This document shows, one piece after another, positions 29,250-40,001 of a stretch of DNA of 64,000 bases (the first letter of the stretch is position 1; every line of letters starts with the position of its first letter). Location: contig NZ_BBBJ01000008.1 in assembly GCF_001316005.1 (NCBI RefSeq), positions 1 through 64,000 of the forward strand, given 5' to 3'. The translations under genes were made by a program, and so were the position numbers. Below the pieces are notes generated by a model. It was not told the DNA's origin, made no database searches, and was given only the letters and a program-made list of their open reading frames with translations. The DNA is from Vulcanisaeta distributa JCM 11217. GTDB taxonomy: Archaea > Thermoproteota > Thermoprotei > Thermoproteales > Thermocladiaceae.

Positions 29250-30886
29250 TTAATCCTCCTCCTCACTAGATGATGTGTATAACTCCATGAGCTTAGGAGC
29301 TTCTACCTTTGAAACTAGCTTTCTATTCTTAATCTCAGCGGCGATTTGGTCAAGCCTATCGTATAAGGCCCTAACCCTCTTCTCCACGTAATTCATGAAG
29401 TAATTAACGGCAACCCTAACCGGCCAGTACTGCGGTCCCTTTAGGTAGAAGTGGTTCACAATGTCCTTAGCCCAGTATATACTGTGCTCGAACATCTTCT
29501 TCATTAACTCAATGTGCTCAGGCATTAGGTTGTACTTGATTATCCAGCCGTCCTTCTCAGCCTTATGTGTTCATGGCACATAGAACATGGGCACCACTAA
29601 GCTCCTATAAGGCCTTATTCTATCAAGTAATTCTATCGTCTCCATAACGTCGTCCTCCGTCTCCCCCAGGTAATCCTATAATCACCGTTAGCAGGTATGA
29701 GCTTAATATCATGCATCACGCCCAATGCCTCCTCAACAACGTCCCACCAATCCTCAATCTTGAACGGCGCAGCCTTACCCGGCATTATGGCCTTGGCCAA
29801 CCTCCTCGAACCCGTCTCAAGACCTACCTGCGCACCCCCCCACCACTCCTGGTGCTCATCCTCGATTATCTCAGCGATCTTCGTAGCCAATTTATTATAC
29901 TTTTTCTCTGCCGTCAGTACTGATGCCAGTGTTGTGTGGCTCCAAGCCATTGTTAGGTAGTATCTCTTAACGAGCTGGTGTAGCTTAATTAGTTTGTCGG
30001 GATTTAACTCAACACCTGTTGAACCATATAGTGGCACATCCTCAGCATGTATCAAGCCATGCACGACTCCGTACTTAATATGCAGCTTCAACTCCTCCTC
30101 AATCTTCTCAAGTGGGTACCACCTAAGCGGCCTTATTGTAACCGGGCAGAAGGCACAGCCCCTTGGACATCCCCCCCTGCCTATCTCAACAAAACCATTA
30201 ACGGCTGGGTACTTTATTATTGGTATTTCGTCAATACTTGGTGCATCATTCACGCCGACATATACGTACCGAGGCACAGGCTCATTATTAAGAATCCTCT
30301 TAACAAAGTCAACAACTAATTTCTCACCCTCGCCATCGAATACGGTGTCGATCCCAAAAAAGTCCATTAGCTCCGGCAGGTATAACCACTGCCATGCTGC
30401 TGGACCACCAACCACCACCTTAAGGCCATTCCTGCTCTTAGCATCCATTATGTATGGCCTAATCCTCATCATGAACCTCCTAAACGAGTATGCATTAAGT
30501 GGTTCCCTACCCACGATTGCTGACCAAGTCGATGATGGTGGGTTAAGCCCAAAGTAATCATGGTGGCTAAGCATGAGTATCCTGGCGTTAGGTATGTACT
30601 TATGCACATGGTCTGGGTCTATTATTGCCGCGTTAATACCAGCGTCAAGTAGTGCAGCCTCTATTTTCCTCATGCCATAGGGCGCTTGGTAAGGCCTACC
30701 ATACTTATCAACCTTCATCTTAGGCATTGCTATGTACTCGTGAATCCACTCACCAAGCTTCTTAAATGGACCCACCGTTATGAATAATGGTCCCGTCGTC
30801 ACGAACCCTAGGAACTCCTTGCCATGATAATTACTCATCATTGAACGATCTGTGGTCAATACAACATCGTACTTTGGTAATACCAT
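29250..30886 (-). CDS. B12-binding-type radical SAM protein, frameshifted
   Basis: An N-terminal Rossmann-like region ([29 protein letters not shown]) resembles a cobalamin-binding domain. It is followed by the radical SAM cluster GRG(G)CPRGCAFC, which is CX3CX2C, and [10 protein letters not shown]. The C-terminus is reached through a slip near 29695. From there [20 protein letters not shown] continues once G5 is read as G4, then a further frame runs to 29250. ATG 30886 is preferred because a TATA-like TTTTTAAAGG lies 27-35 bases before it. The C7 run 30171-30177 adds a Gly in the cluster motif. Confidence 0.85.
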
Positions 30887-31002
30887 TAGTGAAAGCAGGG
30901 GGGGTACAATTCCTTTAAAAACTTTTACCACTGTTTAAGATTCTCACTTGTATCTCTGCCCTGCTAATTAAGGAATATTAACCTCAATGAAGTACGCATG
31001 AC

Positions 31003-31722
31003 GTGGATATAATTCAACTAACAGAGGTCCCAGCCAACGATCTAAGTAATGTCAGGAACATCATTGAATGGGCATTTGAAGAACTTAATGTACCGAGTAA
31101 TGATGTTATTATTTACATAACGGATGACCATAATAAGGTAAGGGAGGCCCTAGGCATTGAGGCCGTGACCCATGAGGAGCAGCCCCCCCTAAAGTACATT
31201 GATGCAGGAGGGCAAGCCGTAATATCCGTAATACCCAGCAAACTACTTCGGCTAAGGGAGGGTGAGGTCAGGGTCATGGCATTACGTGAAGTCGCCCTCA
31301 TAAAGATTATGAGCGATCCTGAATTAATTAGTATGTGGGCTGTGCCGCAGAACATGAGTGATAATGTGGTACATAGGGTTTCATTAGCCATGCTCAGAAG
31401 GACCATTGACTTCGTAATAGCAAAGTACCAAGCGCTAATTCAATACCTAGTAAACGCATTTAATAGGGATGAATTGAAGAACTTATTAACCACCTGCCAA
31501 CCAACCATTGACTGCGCAATAACGACATTGGCACTCGACATACCGCTTAGCATCGAACTGGCAGGTAATGTGGGCTTGGGTAAATCCCTATGGAATGATG
31601 TTGTAAGGGGGTTAAATAATGACTTTATTAGGAGGTATGATGACTTCAGGGATTTCGTCAGGAATAACTTCAGCGTTGAGAACGCCTATAACTACCTATT
31701 GATGATGTTTAGGAAATCATAA
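31003..31722 (+). CDS. Hypothetical protein (239 aa)
   Basis: Starts with GTG. The protein is mainly helical and soluble. The middle has VPSKLLRLREGEVRVMALREVALIKIM, reminiscent of the helix that carries a metallopeptidase site, but no HExxH is present. Two cysteines lie close together in TTCQPTIDC. The frame is intact, with a C7 run near 31183 giving QPPLKY. It converges on the phosphatase gene by 6 bases. Not recognised. Confidence 0.5.
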   Translation: MDIIQLTEVPANDLSNVRNIIEWAFEELNVPSNDVIIYITDDHNKVREALGIEAVTHEEQPPLKYIDAGGQAVISVIPSKLLRLREGEVRVMALREVALIKIMSDPELISMWAVPQNMSDNVVHRVSLAMLRRTIDFVIAKYQALIQYLVNAFNRDELKNLLTTCQPTIDCAITTLALDIPLSIELAGNVGLGKSLWNDVVRGLNNDFIRRYDDFRDFVRNNFSVENAYNYLLMMFRKS

Positions 31723-32427
31723 CCTGGGTAGGTAATTTCTCAGGAAGTCGGCTACACCCTTACCACTGGGTTTGCTAAGCACTATCTTAGCCCTCCTCTT
31801 AAGCTCATCCGTTGCATTTGAAACGGCAACTCCGTAACCAACCACACCCATTACATCTACGTCAGTGTCACTATCGCCTATATAAACAACCTCATTACAG
31901 GATATACCCATTATATCACATAGGTATTTAACAGCCACCGCCTTACTTGAATTAATCGGCTGTAGATGCAGGGCATAGCCACTATGGGAAACCCTTACCT
32001 TGCCATCCAAGTTCATCCTCCTTAACTCCTCACTAACGATATTCACCAACTCGTAAGGATCCCTAGGCGCCCATAGTGTTATATCAAATTTCCTATAATT
32101 AAATTGATATGTTGGTCTCAAGCCAGGTATTAACTTCATAAGCCTTAAGGCAACCTCCTTTAAATTCAAATCCTCACACAATTCACGCACATCACCCTTG
32201 TAATCCACGATACACCCATTCTCAGCAATGAGGGGCGACCCCCCCCTGGGTAAACCTATGTATCGTGAGAGGGCTTGAGTAACTATTAAGGCGTTACCAG
32301 TTACGAGACCAACAACGTAGTTATTCACGATTTCCTGGATAGCAGCTATGGCGTCTGGATCAAGGGCCTCCGTATTCCTATCCCTTGTTAGTGTACCATC
32401 GATATCAAGCAGTATAAGCTTAACCAT
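31717..32427 (-). CDS. Archaeal phosphoglycolate phosphatase-like HAD hydrolase
   Basis: Motif I LLDIDGTLTRD, motif II VTGNALI, a C2B-type cap with SHSGYALHLQ, and motif IV IGDSDTDVDVMG match the TA0175/SPP family of Cof-type HAD phosphatases. 236 residues, complete. The C8 run near 32239 is in frame and adds a Gly in LPRGGSPLIAENG. It would dephosphorylate 2-phosphoglycolate or a sugar phosphate. Confidence 0.85.
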   Translation of the reverse strand: MVKLILLDIDGTLTRDRNTEALDPDAIAAIQEIVNNYVVGLVTGNALIVTQALSRYIGLPRGGSPLIAENGCIVDYKGDVRELCEDLNLKEVALRLMKLIPGLRPTYQFNYRKFDITLWAPRDPYELVNIVSEELRRMNLDGKVRVSHSGYALHLQPINSSKAVAVKYLCDIMGISCNEVVYIGDSDTDVDVMGVVGYGVAVSNATDELKRRAKIVLSKPSGKGVADFLRNYLPRL

Positions 32428-32461
32428 CGAGCACCTTAATTACAGAGCCCTTTTTACCCTT

Positions 32462-33128
32462 TTACGCTGCAGAGACTTCCCTAGGGATAAGGGATTCTCT
32501 CCACTTAATGCTCATTAATGCATTCTCATCATGGTAATACGTCCAATCCTTAACCCATTCACCAGTTATCATGTATATTACTAATGCTGTGGCCACTAAT
32601 TCATGCTCATTCAATGCCTTTATTAATATAGCCATTACCGACGTCATAACCGTAGATAACATAATGACTATGTATAGCAGGAAATCATGTAATATTTCAT
32701 TGAATGGTATTGCCAACGCTATGATTAGCATTAGTGGTATGGTTATGAGGATAAGAGGTTCAACTCTTCTTGGCGCCAATTTAAATAACGGTGATGGGGG
32801 TCTTTGATAAAGCACGTGGTGAAATACCTCGTGTATTAATACCCTGCCGAGCAACGGCTTAGGCTTGTTCATGAGCTCCGTCGATACGTACATGATGGGT
32901 ATCGGCTTACGTGGAACATACACGGCATATGCCCCCCCAAAGAAGCTTGTCATTAAATCAGATATTAAGACCTTGATGGGGGTCATACCCGCAATTAATC
33001 AATGCCTTATTTACTTCATTAATGAAGGATTGAAAATTAAGGTCTCCATTCTCGAATTCATACAGGACAAGCCTTAATCTATCAATGATGTCCCTATATC
33101 GAGAGAGCCAATTAGGCTCAGGATTCAT
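32462..33128 (-). CDS. Membrane metallopeptidase with HExxH, frameshifted
   Basis: The N-terminal 55 residues from ATG 33128 (WLSRYRDIIDRL, INEVNKALINCGYD) are joined to the rest if the G5 run at 32979-32983 is read as G4 (GYDPIKVLISD). The core has VLIHEVFHHVL, a zinc site of the M48/M56 kind, and two membrane helices after it. A possible third ligand Glu lies in ALNEHELVATA. M48-like membrane proteases usually act on membrane or exported proteins. Assignment to a precise family is not certain. Confidence 0.6.
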
Positions 33129-33194
33129 AACTCATCATTATCTAACTATTGATGCCTATATTTAAACCGTAGTAAAATATATCCAGCCTGCACC

Positions 33195-34076
33195 TCAGCT
33201 TACCTTTTTAAGAACGAGCATGTAATGATAGGGAGAAACCTCGGCATAACCCTCCCTAACAAATCCCTCCTTACTAAAGTACTGCTCAACCTCCTCGGGG
33301 GCTTAGCTTAAATGGCGGACCAAACACTACGTCTTTCCTAAACTCAATAATTAATAACCGACCACCAGGCTTCAAAATCCTATTAACCTCCTTAGCGGCT
33401 GCTTCCTTGTCCTCAATATCGTGAAACACGTTGGACATGAAGGCCAAGTCAACACTACCACTTGGTATTGATGTATTGGTGGCATCTTCATTAAGTATGG
33501 TCACGTTGCTATAGCCACCGAATCTCCTGCGAACCTCCTCAATCGCGATCTCATCAACATCAACGCAGTAAAGCCTCGATGCGTAGTCCTTAAAGAAATT
33601 GCAGTAATAACCCTCACCACAGCCTAGGTCTGCAATAACCATACCACTACTCACGTAGGGCTTAAGAAAGTCGTATTCCCCAAGACCCTCGATATGCCTA
33701 TGGTGTCCATGGTGACCGTGATGCCCATGATGCTCACCATGTGTTGGTCCCTGTGCCTCAGTTAACTTGCCATCGATAAATGCCCTAATCGCATCCTCAA
33801 CTCGCCCCTCAAATATGTAAATCCTAACACCCCTCTCAACGGCCCATCTATAACCTGGAGGCCCAATTTCAGATAGTATTACTGTGTCAACTCCACGTTC
33901 GAGCACACTCCTTAGCATGAATACCCCCCCCTAACCTGTTGAGCATACTTAGCTGGGTTTTCGTAACGCTCAACTACATCGTAGGTTCCGTCATCCCTAA
34001 CCTCGATAATCCACACCTCATCGCCCTCGCCAGGTCCTGAAACAAAGCCATTACTCACCGATATTGCTATTCTCAT
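33195..34076 (-). CDS. NifX/dinitrogenase-cofactor-like domain fused to a methyltransferase via a His-rich linker, frameshifted
   Basis: Residues 1-105 match the dinitrogenase iron-molybdenum cofactor fold: MRIAISVSNGF, VDTVILSEIGPPGYRW and VRIYIFEG. A His-rich linker HGEHHGHHGHHGHHRH follows. Then comes a class I methyltransferase with VIADLGCGEGYYC, LYCVDVDE and LKPGGRLLIIEF. The frame breaks at C8 33924-33931 and at G5 33297-33301, where C4 on the coding strand gives LSPEEVEQYF. The last part runs to TGA at 33197-33195. There are no nitrogenase genes here, so a metal-binding or metalloid-methylating role is an inference. Confidence 0.75.
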
Positions 34077-34158
34077 ATTCGATATCGGACCCGATTACTA
34101 ATTTAAAAAGCTTACGCGTCAAATCATAACCATAAAATAAACAATTAAGTAGGTTTGA

Positions 34159-34167
34159 TTTAAAAAG
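34159..34167 (+). promoter_or_regulatory. TATA box of the proteasome alpha gene
   Basis: TTTAAAAAG lies 29-37 bases before ATG 34196, in the divergent gap with the methyltransferase fusion gene. The distance predicts a leaderless or nearly leaderless transcript. Confidence 0.6.
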
Positions 34168-34195
34168 CCCACTTGATAAGGCATTAACGAAGGGT

Positions 34196-34938
34196 ATGTT
34201 CTCACCACAGGTTTACGGGTATGATAGGGCCATAACGATATTCAGCCCGGAGGGTGAGCTATATCAAGTTAGGTATGCTGGTGAGGCTGTTAAGAGAGGT
34301 TGGGCGACAGTCGGTATTAAATGCGTTGATGGCGTTGTGCTCGCTGCCGAGAAGAGGAAGGTTAGTGCGTTAATTGACTTGAATAGTATTGAGAAGGTGT
34401 ACATGATTGATGACCACATTGGAATCGCCGCGTCAGGCCTGTTATCGGATGCCAGGGTACTCATCGAGTACGCAAGGCAGGAGGCACAGACACATAAGTT
34501 GCTCTATGATGAACCCATAGACGTCGAGCTACTAACTAAGAGAATTAGCGATCTGAAACAGATGCATACGCAGTATGGTGGCGTGAGACCATTCGGCGCC
34601 GCTTGATTGTCGGCGGTGTTGATAAGCATGGACCAAGGCTATTCCAGACAGACCCAGGCGGTATTTACTTCGGCTTCTACGCGGTCGCCATGGGTGCCGA
34701 GTCATCTAGAATAACGGAGTTCCTTGAGAAGGAGTATAAGTATGACATGAACCTTGATGAGTGCATAAAGCTTGCCATTAGGGCTTTGAGCCTCGTGCTC
34801 GAGGCACCCGAACCCGATAGGCTTGAGATAGGGATTGTCGATGTTAAGACGAAGCTATTTAGGAAGTTAACCACGGATGAGATAAATAAGTACCTTCAGG
34901 AGGTTAAGGGATCCTCACCTCAAACGCAGTCCTCGTAG
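34196..34938 (+). CDS. psmA: Proteasome subunit alpha, frameshifted
   Basis: Outer-ring subunit of the 20S proteasome. The diagnostic N-terminus [26 protein letters not shown] gates the pore. [16 protein letters not shown] and [16 protein letters not shown] follow, then [11 protein letters not shown]. The frame stops at 34606 because one T is missing near 34603; restoring it gives [23 protein letters not shown]. No catalytic Thr, as expected for alpha subunits. No G tract is responsible here, which shows that other indels exist too. Confidence 0.95.
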
Positions 34939-34970
34939 TAAACCACCTAAAATTTCTTGTTAAATCAATT

Positions 34971-35579
34971 ATGAGCACCATAGTAAGAGCTGAATTTCCA
35001 AGGGTTAGATTCACCTGTGTATTGTGTGGCGAGTGCTGTAGGCGTTACTGGATACCGGTGACGCATAGAGATGTCATTAGGATTGCCAGGTATACGGGGG
35101 GGATGAGACCTCGAGAATTCCTCGCCCTATTCCCAAAGGACATGGCCGCTGATTGGGATGAGCCCGTGATAAGGCTTAGGGATGGTGAGTACTACCTTGT
35201 GCTTAAGAAGAGGCTTGATGGCACGTGCATATTTAATAAGTGGGTTGGCGATAAGCTGATTTGCTCGGTACACCCTGTCAAGCCCAATGTATGTAGGTAC
35301 TACCCATTCATTTACTGGCTTAATAATGGCGTGGTTAAGTTCGAGGTTTATGATAAGGCCCTTGGGTATTGCCCAGGAATTGGCAGGGGGGGAGGCTACG
35401 CTAATTTCAGGGTGGAAATATCATCGATTGAGGACTCGGTTAAGGCGAAGGCCGAGTTTAGGGAAGTTATTGAAAAGTGGAATGAACAATTTAAGAGGAG
35501 GTTAGTTAAGGGTACTATTGAGGAATTCATGAACTACATTGAGGCGGTTGTTGATGAGTATTCCCGTAAAAATCCATAA
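34971..35579 (+). CDS. YkgJ-type Cys-cluster protein
   Basis: The family motif CVLCGECCRRYW near residue 12, then CSVHPVKPNVCRYYPF and a last Cys in YCPGIG, give the eight-Cys pattern of the UPF0153/YkgJ zinc- or iron-chelating domain. 202 residues, complete. Possibly an Fe-S or Zn protein. G7 runs near 35096 and 35386 add Gly in YTGGMRP and GRGGGY. It lies between the proteasome gene and TrmI on the same strand. Confidence 0.82.
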   Translation: MSTIVRAEFPRVRFTCVLCGECCRRYWIPVTHRDVIRIARYTGGMRPREFLALFPKDMAADWDEPVIRLRDGEYYLVLKKRLDGTCIFNKWVGDKLICSVHPVKPNVCRYYPFIYWLNNGVVKFEVYDKALGYCPGIGRGGGYANFRVEISSIEDSVKAKAEFREVIEKWNEQFKRRLVKGTIEEFMNYIEAVVDEYSRKNP

Positions 35580-35606
35580 ATAATCCCTACATACTCATTG
35601 ATTAAT

Positions 35607-36400
35607 ATGCCCATTAAGGATGGGGATTACGTACTGATTGTTGGTGATGGCGTTAGGTCAGTGATTAAGGTTGTTAAGGGTTTGAGGATAAGTACGATAA
35701 GGGGGGGTATCGTGAATGCTGATGATATTATTGACCATGAATACGGCACCTTAATAAGGACAAACCTGGCTATGACCTCGCGGTGCTAAGGCCGTTAATT
35801 ACGGATATCCTACTCGAGAGAGCTGATAGGGTTACCCAGGTTATTTACCCAAAGGATGCAGCCCAAATAATAATCAATGCAGGGATTGGCCCAGGCAGTA
35901 GGGTTGCAGAGGCTGGTGTTGGGAGTGGGTTTATGACCGCCATGCTCGCTTACTACGTGAGACCCAACGGTAGAGTTTATGGTTATGATAAGAGGGAGGA
36001 TGCCATAAACATTGCTAGGAAGAACCTCGAAATGCTTGGACTTCTTGACTGGGTTGAGTTGAAGCTAAGGGACGTAATCACCGACGGATTTGCCGAGAGG
36101 GACTTGGATGCGGTGATACTGGATATGGGTGATCCCTGGAACGCGATACCCAAGGCAACGGAAGCGCTGAGGTCTGATGGGATTCTCGTGGTTTACGTAC
36201 CCACGGTGAACCAGGTAATTAGGGTACTCGCGGCAATGCGCGATTATGGCTATGTTGATGTCCGGATGTTTGACGTCATGGTTAGGGAGTGGAAGACCGA
36301 GCCAAATGAAGTTAGGCCTCAGACCTGGGTTAATGCCCATACTGGCTATGTATTAATTGGGCGAAGAACCCTCACGTCTATAGGTAAGCCAGCCAAGTAA
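35607..36400 (+). CDS. trmI: tRNA (adenine-57/58-N1)-methyltransferase TrmI, frameshifted
   Basis: The N-terminal beta domain (DGDYVLIVGDGVRS, ISTIRGGIVNADDII) is cut off at 35789. One extra G near 35770 gives TNLGYDLAVLRPLITD and joins the SAM domain: VIYPKDAAQIIINAGIGPGSRVAEAGVGSG, GRVYGYDKREDA and DAVILDMGDPW. This is the TrmI family, which methylates A57/A58 in tRNA and stabilises it at high temperature. ATG 35607 is preferred over TTG 35598. The 3' end overlaps the PAP2 gene on the other strand by 48 bases. Confidence 0.92.
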
Positions 36401-37033
36401 CCTTCTCATTATTGCATAAACGAGGTCGTAATACCAGGGTAGTGCAATCACGAGTTCAACATTGGCTATTCCCAACAACCAACCTGCGATAACGTCTAAT
36501 GGCCAGTGAACACCAACGTAAACCCTACCGTAGGAAACAAGTAGTGCCTCCACCGTTAAGGGTAATGATATATACCAGGGCAATGCCATTATTGCTGAGT
36601 ACGCCCCGGTGCTCACAATCAATGCATGGCCTGATGGGTATGAGGAGTCCGGCTGCTCGTGAATTAATGGCACTATATGCAGTACTAGGAATGGCCTTGG
36701 CTCGTATAACACGTGCTTCATTAGCTCACCAAGTACTAGACTTACCACGAAGGCTGAAACCATGAGAACGCTAGCCCTCCTATACCTACCGCCGAGGTAC
36801 CAGAGTATCAGGGCTACGGGTATCCAGAAAAACGCCCTTCCGTAATCATCGACACTGATTACCGTGAGTAGAGGCGACAACTGGGGGCAGTTTATTGTTG
36901 AAAATTGCGAAGATAGGTAGGTATTTAGTGGGGTGTCTTCTCCTTTCGTAACTACGTAGATCGTTAATAGGGTATAGAGAAGATACAGCGTTAGTGCTAT
37001 GTAGAGGTGTTTACGCTCAACCCTAAAATTCAT
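36353..37033 (-). CDS. PAP2-family membrane phosphatase
   Basis: Five to six membrane helices carry the three phosphatase motifs: KHVLYEPRP, SYPSGHA and GRVYVGVHWPLDVIAGW. This is the type 2 phosphatidic acid phosphatase fold, which hydrolyses lipid or polyprenyl pyrophosphates on the outer membrane face. In archaea it may recycle dolichyl pyrophosphate for glycosylation. 226 residues, frame intact, no G/C tract. Confidence 0.88.
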   Translation of the reverse strand: MNFRVERKHLYIALTLYLLYTLLTIYVVTKGEDTPLNTYLSSQFSTINCPQLSPLLTVISVDDYGRAFFWIPVALILWYLGGRYRRASVLMVSAFVVSLVLGELMKHVLYEPRPFLVLHIVPLIHEQPDSSYPSGHALIVSTGAYSAIMALPWYISLPLTVEALLVSYGRVYVGVHWPLDVIAGWLLGIANVELVIALPWYYDLVYAIMRRLLGWLTYRREGSSPN

Positions 37034-37134
37034 TAATCATGCCGTAACGCCAAATTTTATTAGTATTACTCTCAGCGTAATTCACCCAGGGCATAAGGTT
37101 TAATTTTACTTAATCCCTCCATAAACCGTCGATA

Positions 37135-38981
37135 ATGCCCGTCAGGGTTGCAGTCGTTGATAAGGATCTATGCCAACCAAGGAAGTGTGGCCAGGAGTGC
37201 ATTAGGTTTTGCCCAATTGTGAGGGGGGGCGGTAAGAGGGCAATATACATGGATGAGCAGTTGGGCCATCCAGTCATAACAGACCTATGCACCGCCTGCG
37301 GTATATGCGTTAGGAAGTGCCCCTTCGAGGCGATAACCATTGTTAATCTACCAAGCGAGTTGGGCGAGGACTGCGTTCATCAGTACGGACCAAGCGGCTT
37401 CAAACTGTTTAGGTTACCCATGCCCAAGCTTGGCCGGGTTCTTGGAATAATCGGTCAAAACGCAATGGGTAAGACAACGATTGCTAAAATACTCGCCGGT
37501 GAATTAAGGCCTAATTTATGCACAAATTCACAGGTGAGTACGGAGGATATAATAAGGTTCTTTAGGGGTACGGAGTTACAGCCATACCTAACGAGGCTTT
37601 ACAGGGGTGAGGTTAAGGTTGTTCATAAACCTCAATACATCGAGTTAATACCCATGTACGTTAAAGGGACGGTTAAGGATGTGCTAATGAAGATAAGCGA
37701 TAATGAGGAGAAGGTCACTAAAATCGCGGAGAAACTAAACCTCACACACCTACTCAATAGAGATGTCGATAAATTAAGTGGCGGTGAGCTTCAGAGACTC
37801 GCCATCGCAGCGGCGCTCCTCAGGGACGCCGATACCTACATATTTGATGAACCAACGACGCATCTCGACATTGTCGAGAGGTTGAGGGTTGCTGAGGCCA
37901 TTAAGGATATCGCCAGTGGTGATAAGTACGTGATTGTTATCGACCACGACCTAGCCGTATTAGACTACCTGGCTGACCAGGTGGTTATACTCTATGGGAA
38001 ACCTGGCGCTTATGGCATTGTATCCCACATGAGGGGGGGCGCTAGAGAGGGGGGGATCAATGAGTATCTTAATGGCTATCTAACCAGCGAGAACATGCTG
38101 ATTAGGAAGGAACCAATTAAGTTCAGGGTTAAACCAGCTCCAAGGCCTATACAGAAGGAGAAGGTACTCCTTGAGTGGACTGACTTAACGAAGAGGCTTG
38201 GGGACTTCGAGCTAGAGGTTAAGGCTGGAGTCATACATAGGGGTGAGGTTATCGGCGTCCTTGGCCCCCAACGGAATTGGCAAGACAACCTTTGCCAGGC
38301 TCCTCGTCAATGAGTTGGAGCCTGATTCGGGGGTTGTTATACCGCATGGTGAGGTAAGGATTAGCTATAAGCCTCAGTATGTCAGAGACTTGGCCGTTAA
38401 GCACAGCGATAAGACCGTCAGGGAATACCTAGCTATGGCCGTAGGTAATGACTTTATGTCGAAGATCATATGGCCTGACTTAGCAAATGGTTTGTCATTA
38501 ACGCCCCCCCTGATGGACAGGGAGTTGTCAAGCCTTAGTGGCGGTGAGCTTCAGAGGGTTGTTGTTGCTGGGTCGTTGCTTAAGGATGCCGAGGTTTACC
38601 TGCTCGATGAGCCGATGGCTTACCTGGACATTGAGCAGAGGGTTAGGGTTGCATCCGTGATTAGGAGGATAATTGAGGAGCGGGATGTGGTCGCCCTGGT
38701 TATTGAGCATGACATAACAATGATTGATTATCTAAGCACGTCAGTTATGGTATTCCTGGGCGAGCCAGGTAGGCACGGTATTGCAGAGCCACCAACCGAC
38801 CTAAGGACTGGCATGAATGAGTTCCTTAAGAACCAGGACGTGACGTTTAGAAGGGAGCCCCCAGGTGGGTAGGCCAAGGATTAATAAGAGGGATTCATAC
38901 CTGGACAGGCTTCAGAGGAGTATTGGTGAGTATTACTACTACATAAGTGCTGAGGAGGGAGAAGAGGCAGGTAGTCATTAA
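37135..38981 (+). CDS. Ribosome recycling ATPase ABCE1 (Rli1), frameshifted
   Basis: Two ferredoxin-like Fe-S clusters come first (CGQECIRFCPIV, CTACGICVRKCPFEAI). Two ABC domains follow, with GQNAMGKTT, LSGGELQRLAIAAAL, FDEPTTHLD, then a second Walker A and LSGGELQRVVVAGSLL, LDEPMAYLD. The frame breaks at C5 38265-38269 (C4 gives GVLGPNGIGKTTFARLL) and at C5 38858-38862 (C4 gives EPQVGRPRINKRDSYLDR). G7 at 37223 gives VRGGGK for the family VRxGK, and G7 at 38049 gives REGGINEYL for REGIN. The real stop is TAA 38979-38981. Confidence 0.95.
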
Positions 38982-39069
38982 ATAGGGAAATAGAACTTAG
39001 CAGGAGGGAGAGCAATATTGATAGGGCAGCAAGGTTAATAAGGGTATTCATTTTCCCAGATAATTGAAA

Positions 39070-39532
39070 ATGGTTAATTGGGCTAAATTAACAATACCGC
39101 CATTAATGACCGGCATAGGCTATGCGATGATTGAAGCCATGATATTACCTGAGCTCGTATACGCATTTCACCATGACCCAACCAATTCCTGGTACCTAGC
39201 CCTGGTTCACTACCACCCATGGCTTGGCATGTGGCTTTACAGGATTGGCGTTGCCATAGTACTTGCAATACCCTGGATAGCCTTTGGCGACTTCTGGCAG
39301 TGGTTATTCGCAGCCGATGTTGCCGTGTGGAGTGAGGATGCCATGTTCTGGCTATTTAGCGGCCATATACCGCATTCCTGGGGGCTACATTAAGAGCCTG
39401 CACATCTTCACTTACCCAACAATACCAATACATGGAGGGTTGCCACTATACTACATACCGGCCGCAGCAATACTTTACATAAGTGCTGTGAAGATTATGG
39501 AGAGGGAGGGACGAACTGCCCTAAGAACTTAG
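39070..39532 (+). CDS. Hypothetical membrane protein, frameshifted
   Basis: Start ATG 39070. The protein has several hydrophobic segments rich in Trp, His and Tyr (YHPWLGMWLYRIGVAIVLAIPWIAF, FWQWLFAADVAVWSED). The first frame ends in HSWGLH. Reading G5 near 39380 as G4 gives HSWGYIKSLHIFTYPTIP and two further hydrophobic stretches to 39532. About 153 residues. No family recognised. It converges with the AbrB-like gene. Confidence 0.6.
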
Positions 39533-39847
39533 TACAGCATTCCTCCTATTACTAATGCTTCGGCCGGTTCTATACTTACTATCTCAATCTCATCAAGAGG
39601 CTTAATGCCGTAGGTCTCCCTAACCTCCCTGGGGGATTGTGAACTGCCTAGAGGTTGCACGCCTATTATGAAGAAGCTTAACACCATTAATGCTGATTAC
39701 CCTACCCTCATGCCTAATAACCACATTGGCGAAAAGGCTCCTCTCAATACCAAGAAGCTTAACCAACTCAGACGGTATTAGAACTTGATTATTAATATAA
39801 ACACGGGTTCTATAGGGAAGCCCATCAATATGAATTCTCCTATTCAT
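39529..39847 (-). CDS. Double AbrB-like (SpoVT) protein, frameshifted
   Basis: The first half is a swapped-hairpin domain with YRTRVYINNQVLIPSELVKLLGIE. The second begins RQFTIP and is cut at 39620 by G5 (+ strand 39631-39635). C4 on the coding strand restores FTIPREVRETYGIKPLDEIEIV, the classical AbrB motif, and the stop moves to 39529. About 106 residues. Such proteins are transcription regulators or antitoxins; no toxin gene is adjacent. Confidence 0.72.
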
Positions 39848-40001
39848 AACAACCAGTCAAAAATAATTTCAAATATAAGACATTCCATCTAGTTAACATA
39901 ACCTGCAAAACCAAGTAATAATTAAGGGACTAGGCATACGAATGCAGAATTAGCAACACAACAACCAATTCAAGCGCTAAGTAAGCCATGAGGAAAAATA
40001 C

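Noticed and set aside
30887-30931. N-terminal extension of the radical SAM protein to 30931
   Set aside because: It crosses a likely TATA box and a G7 run; ATG 30886 is at the right distance from the promoter.
33115-33150. ATGATGA followed 10 nt later by CTGA upstream of the metallopeptidase
   Set aside because: Guide too short, and no C' or D box downstream.
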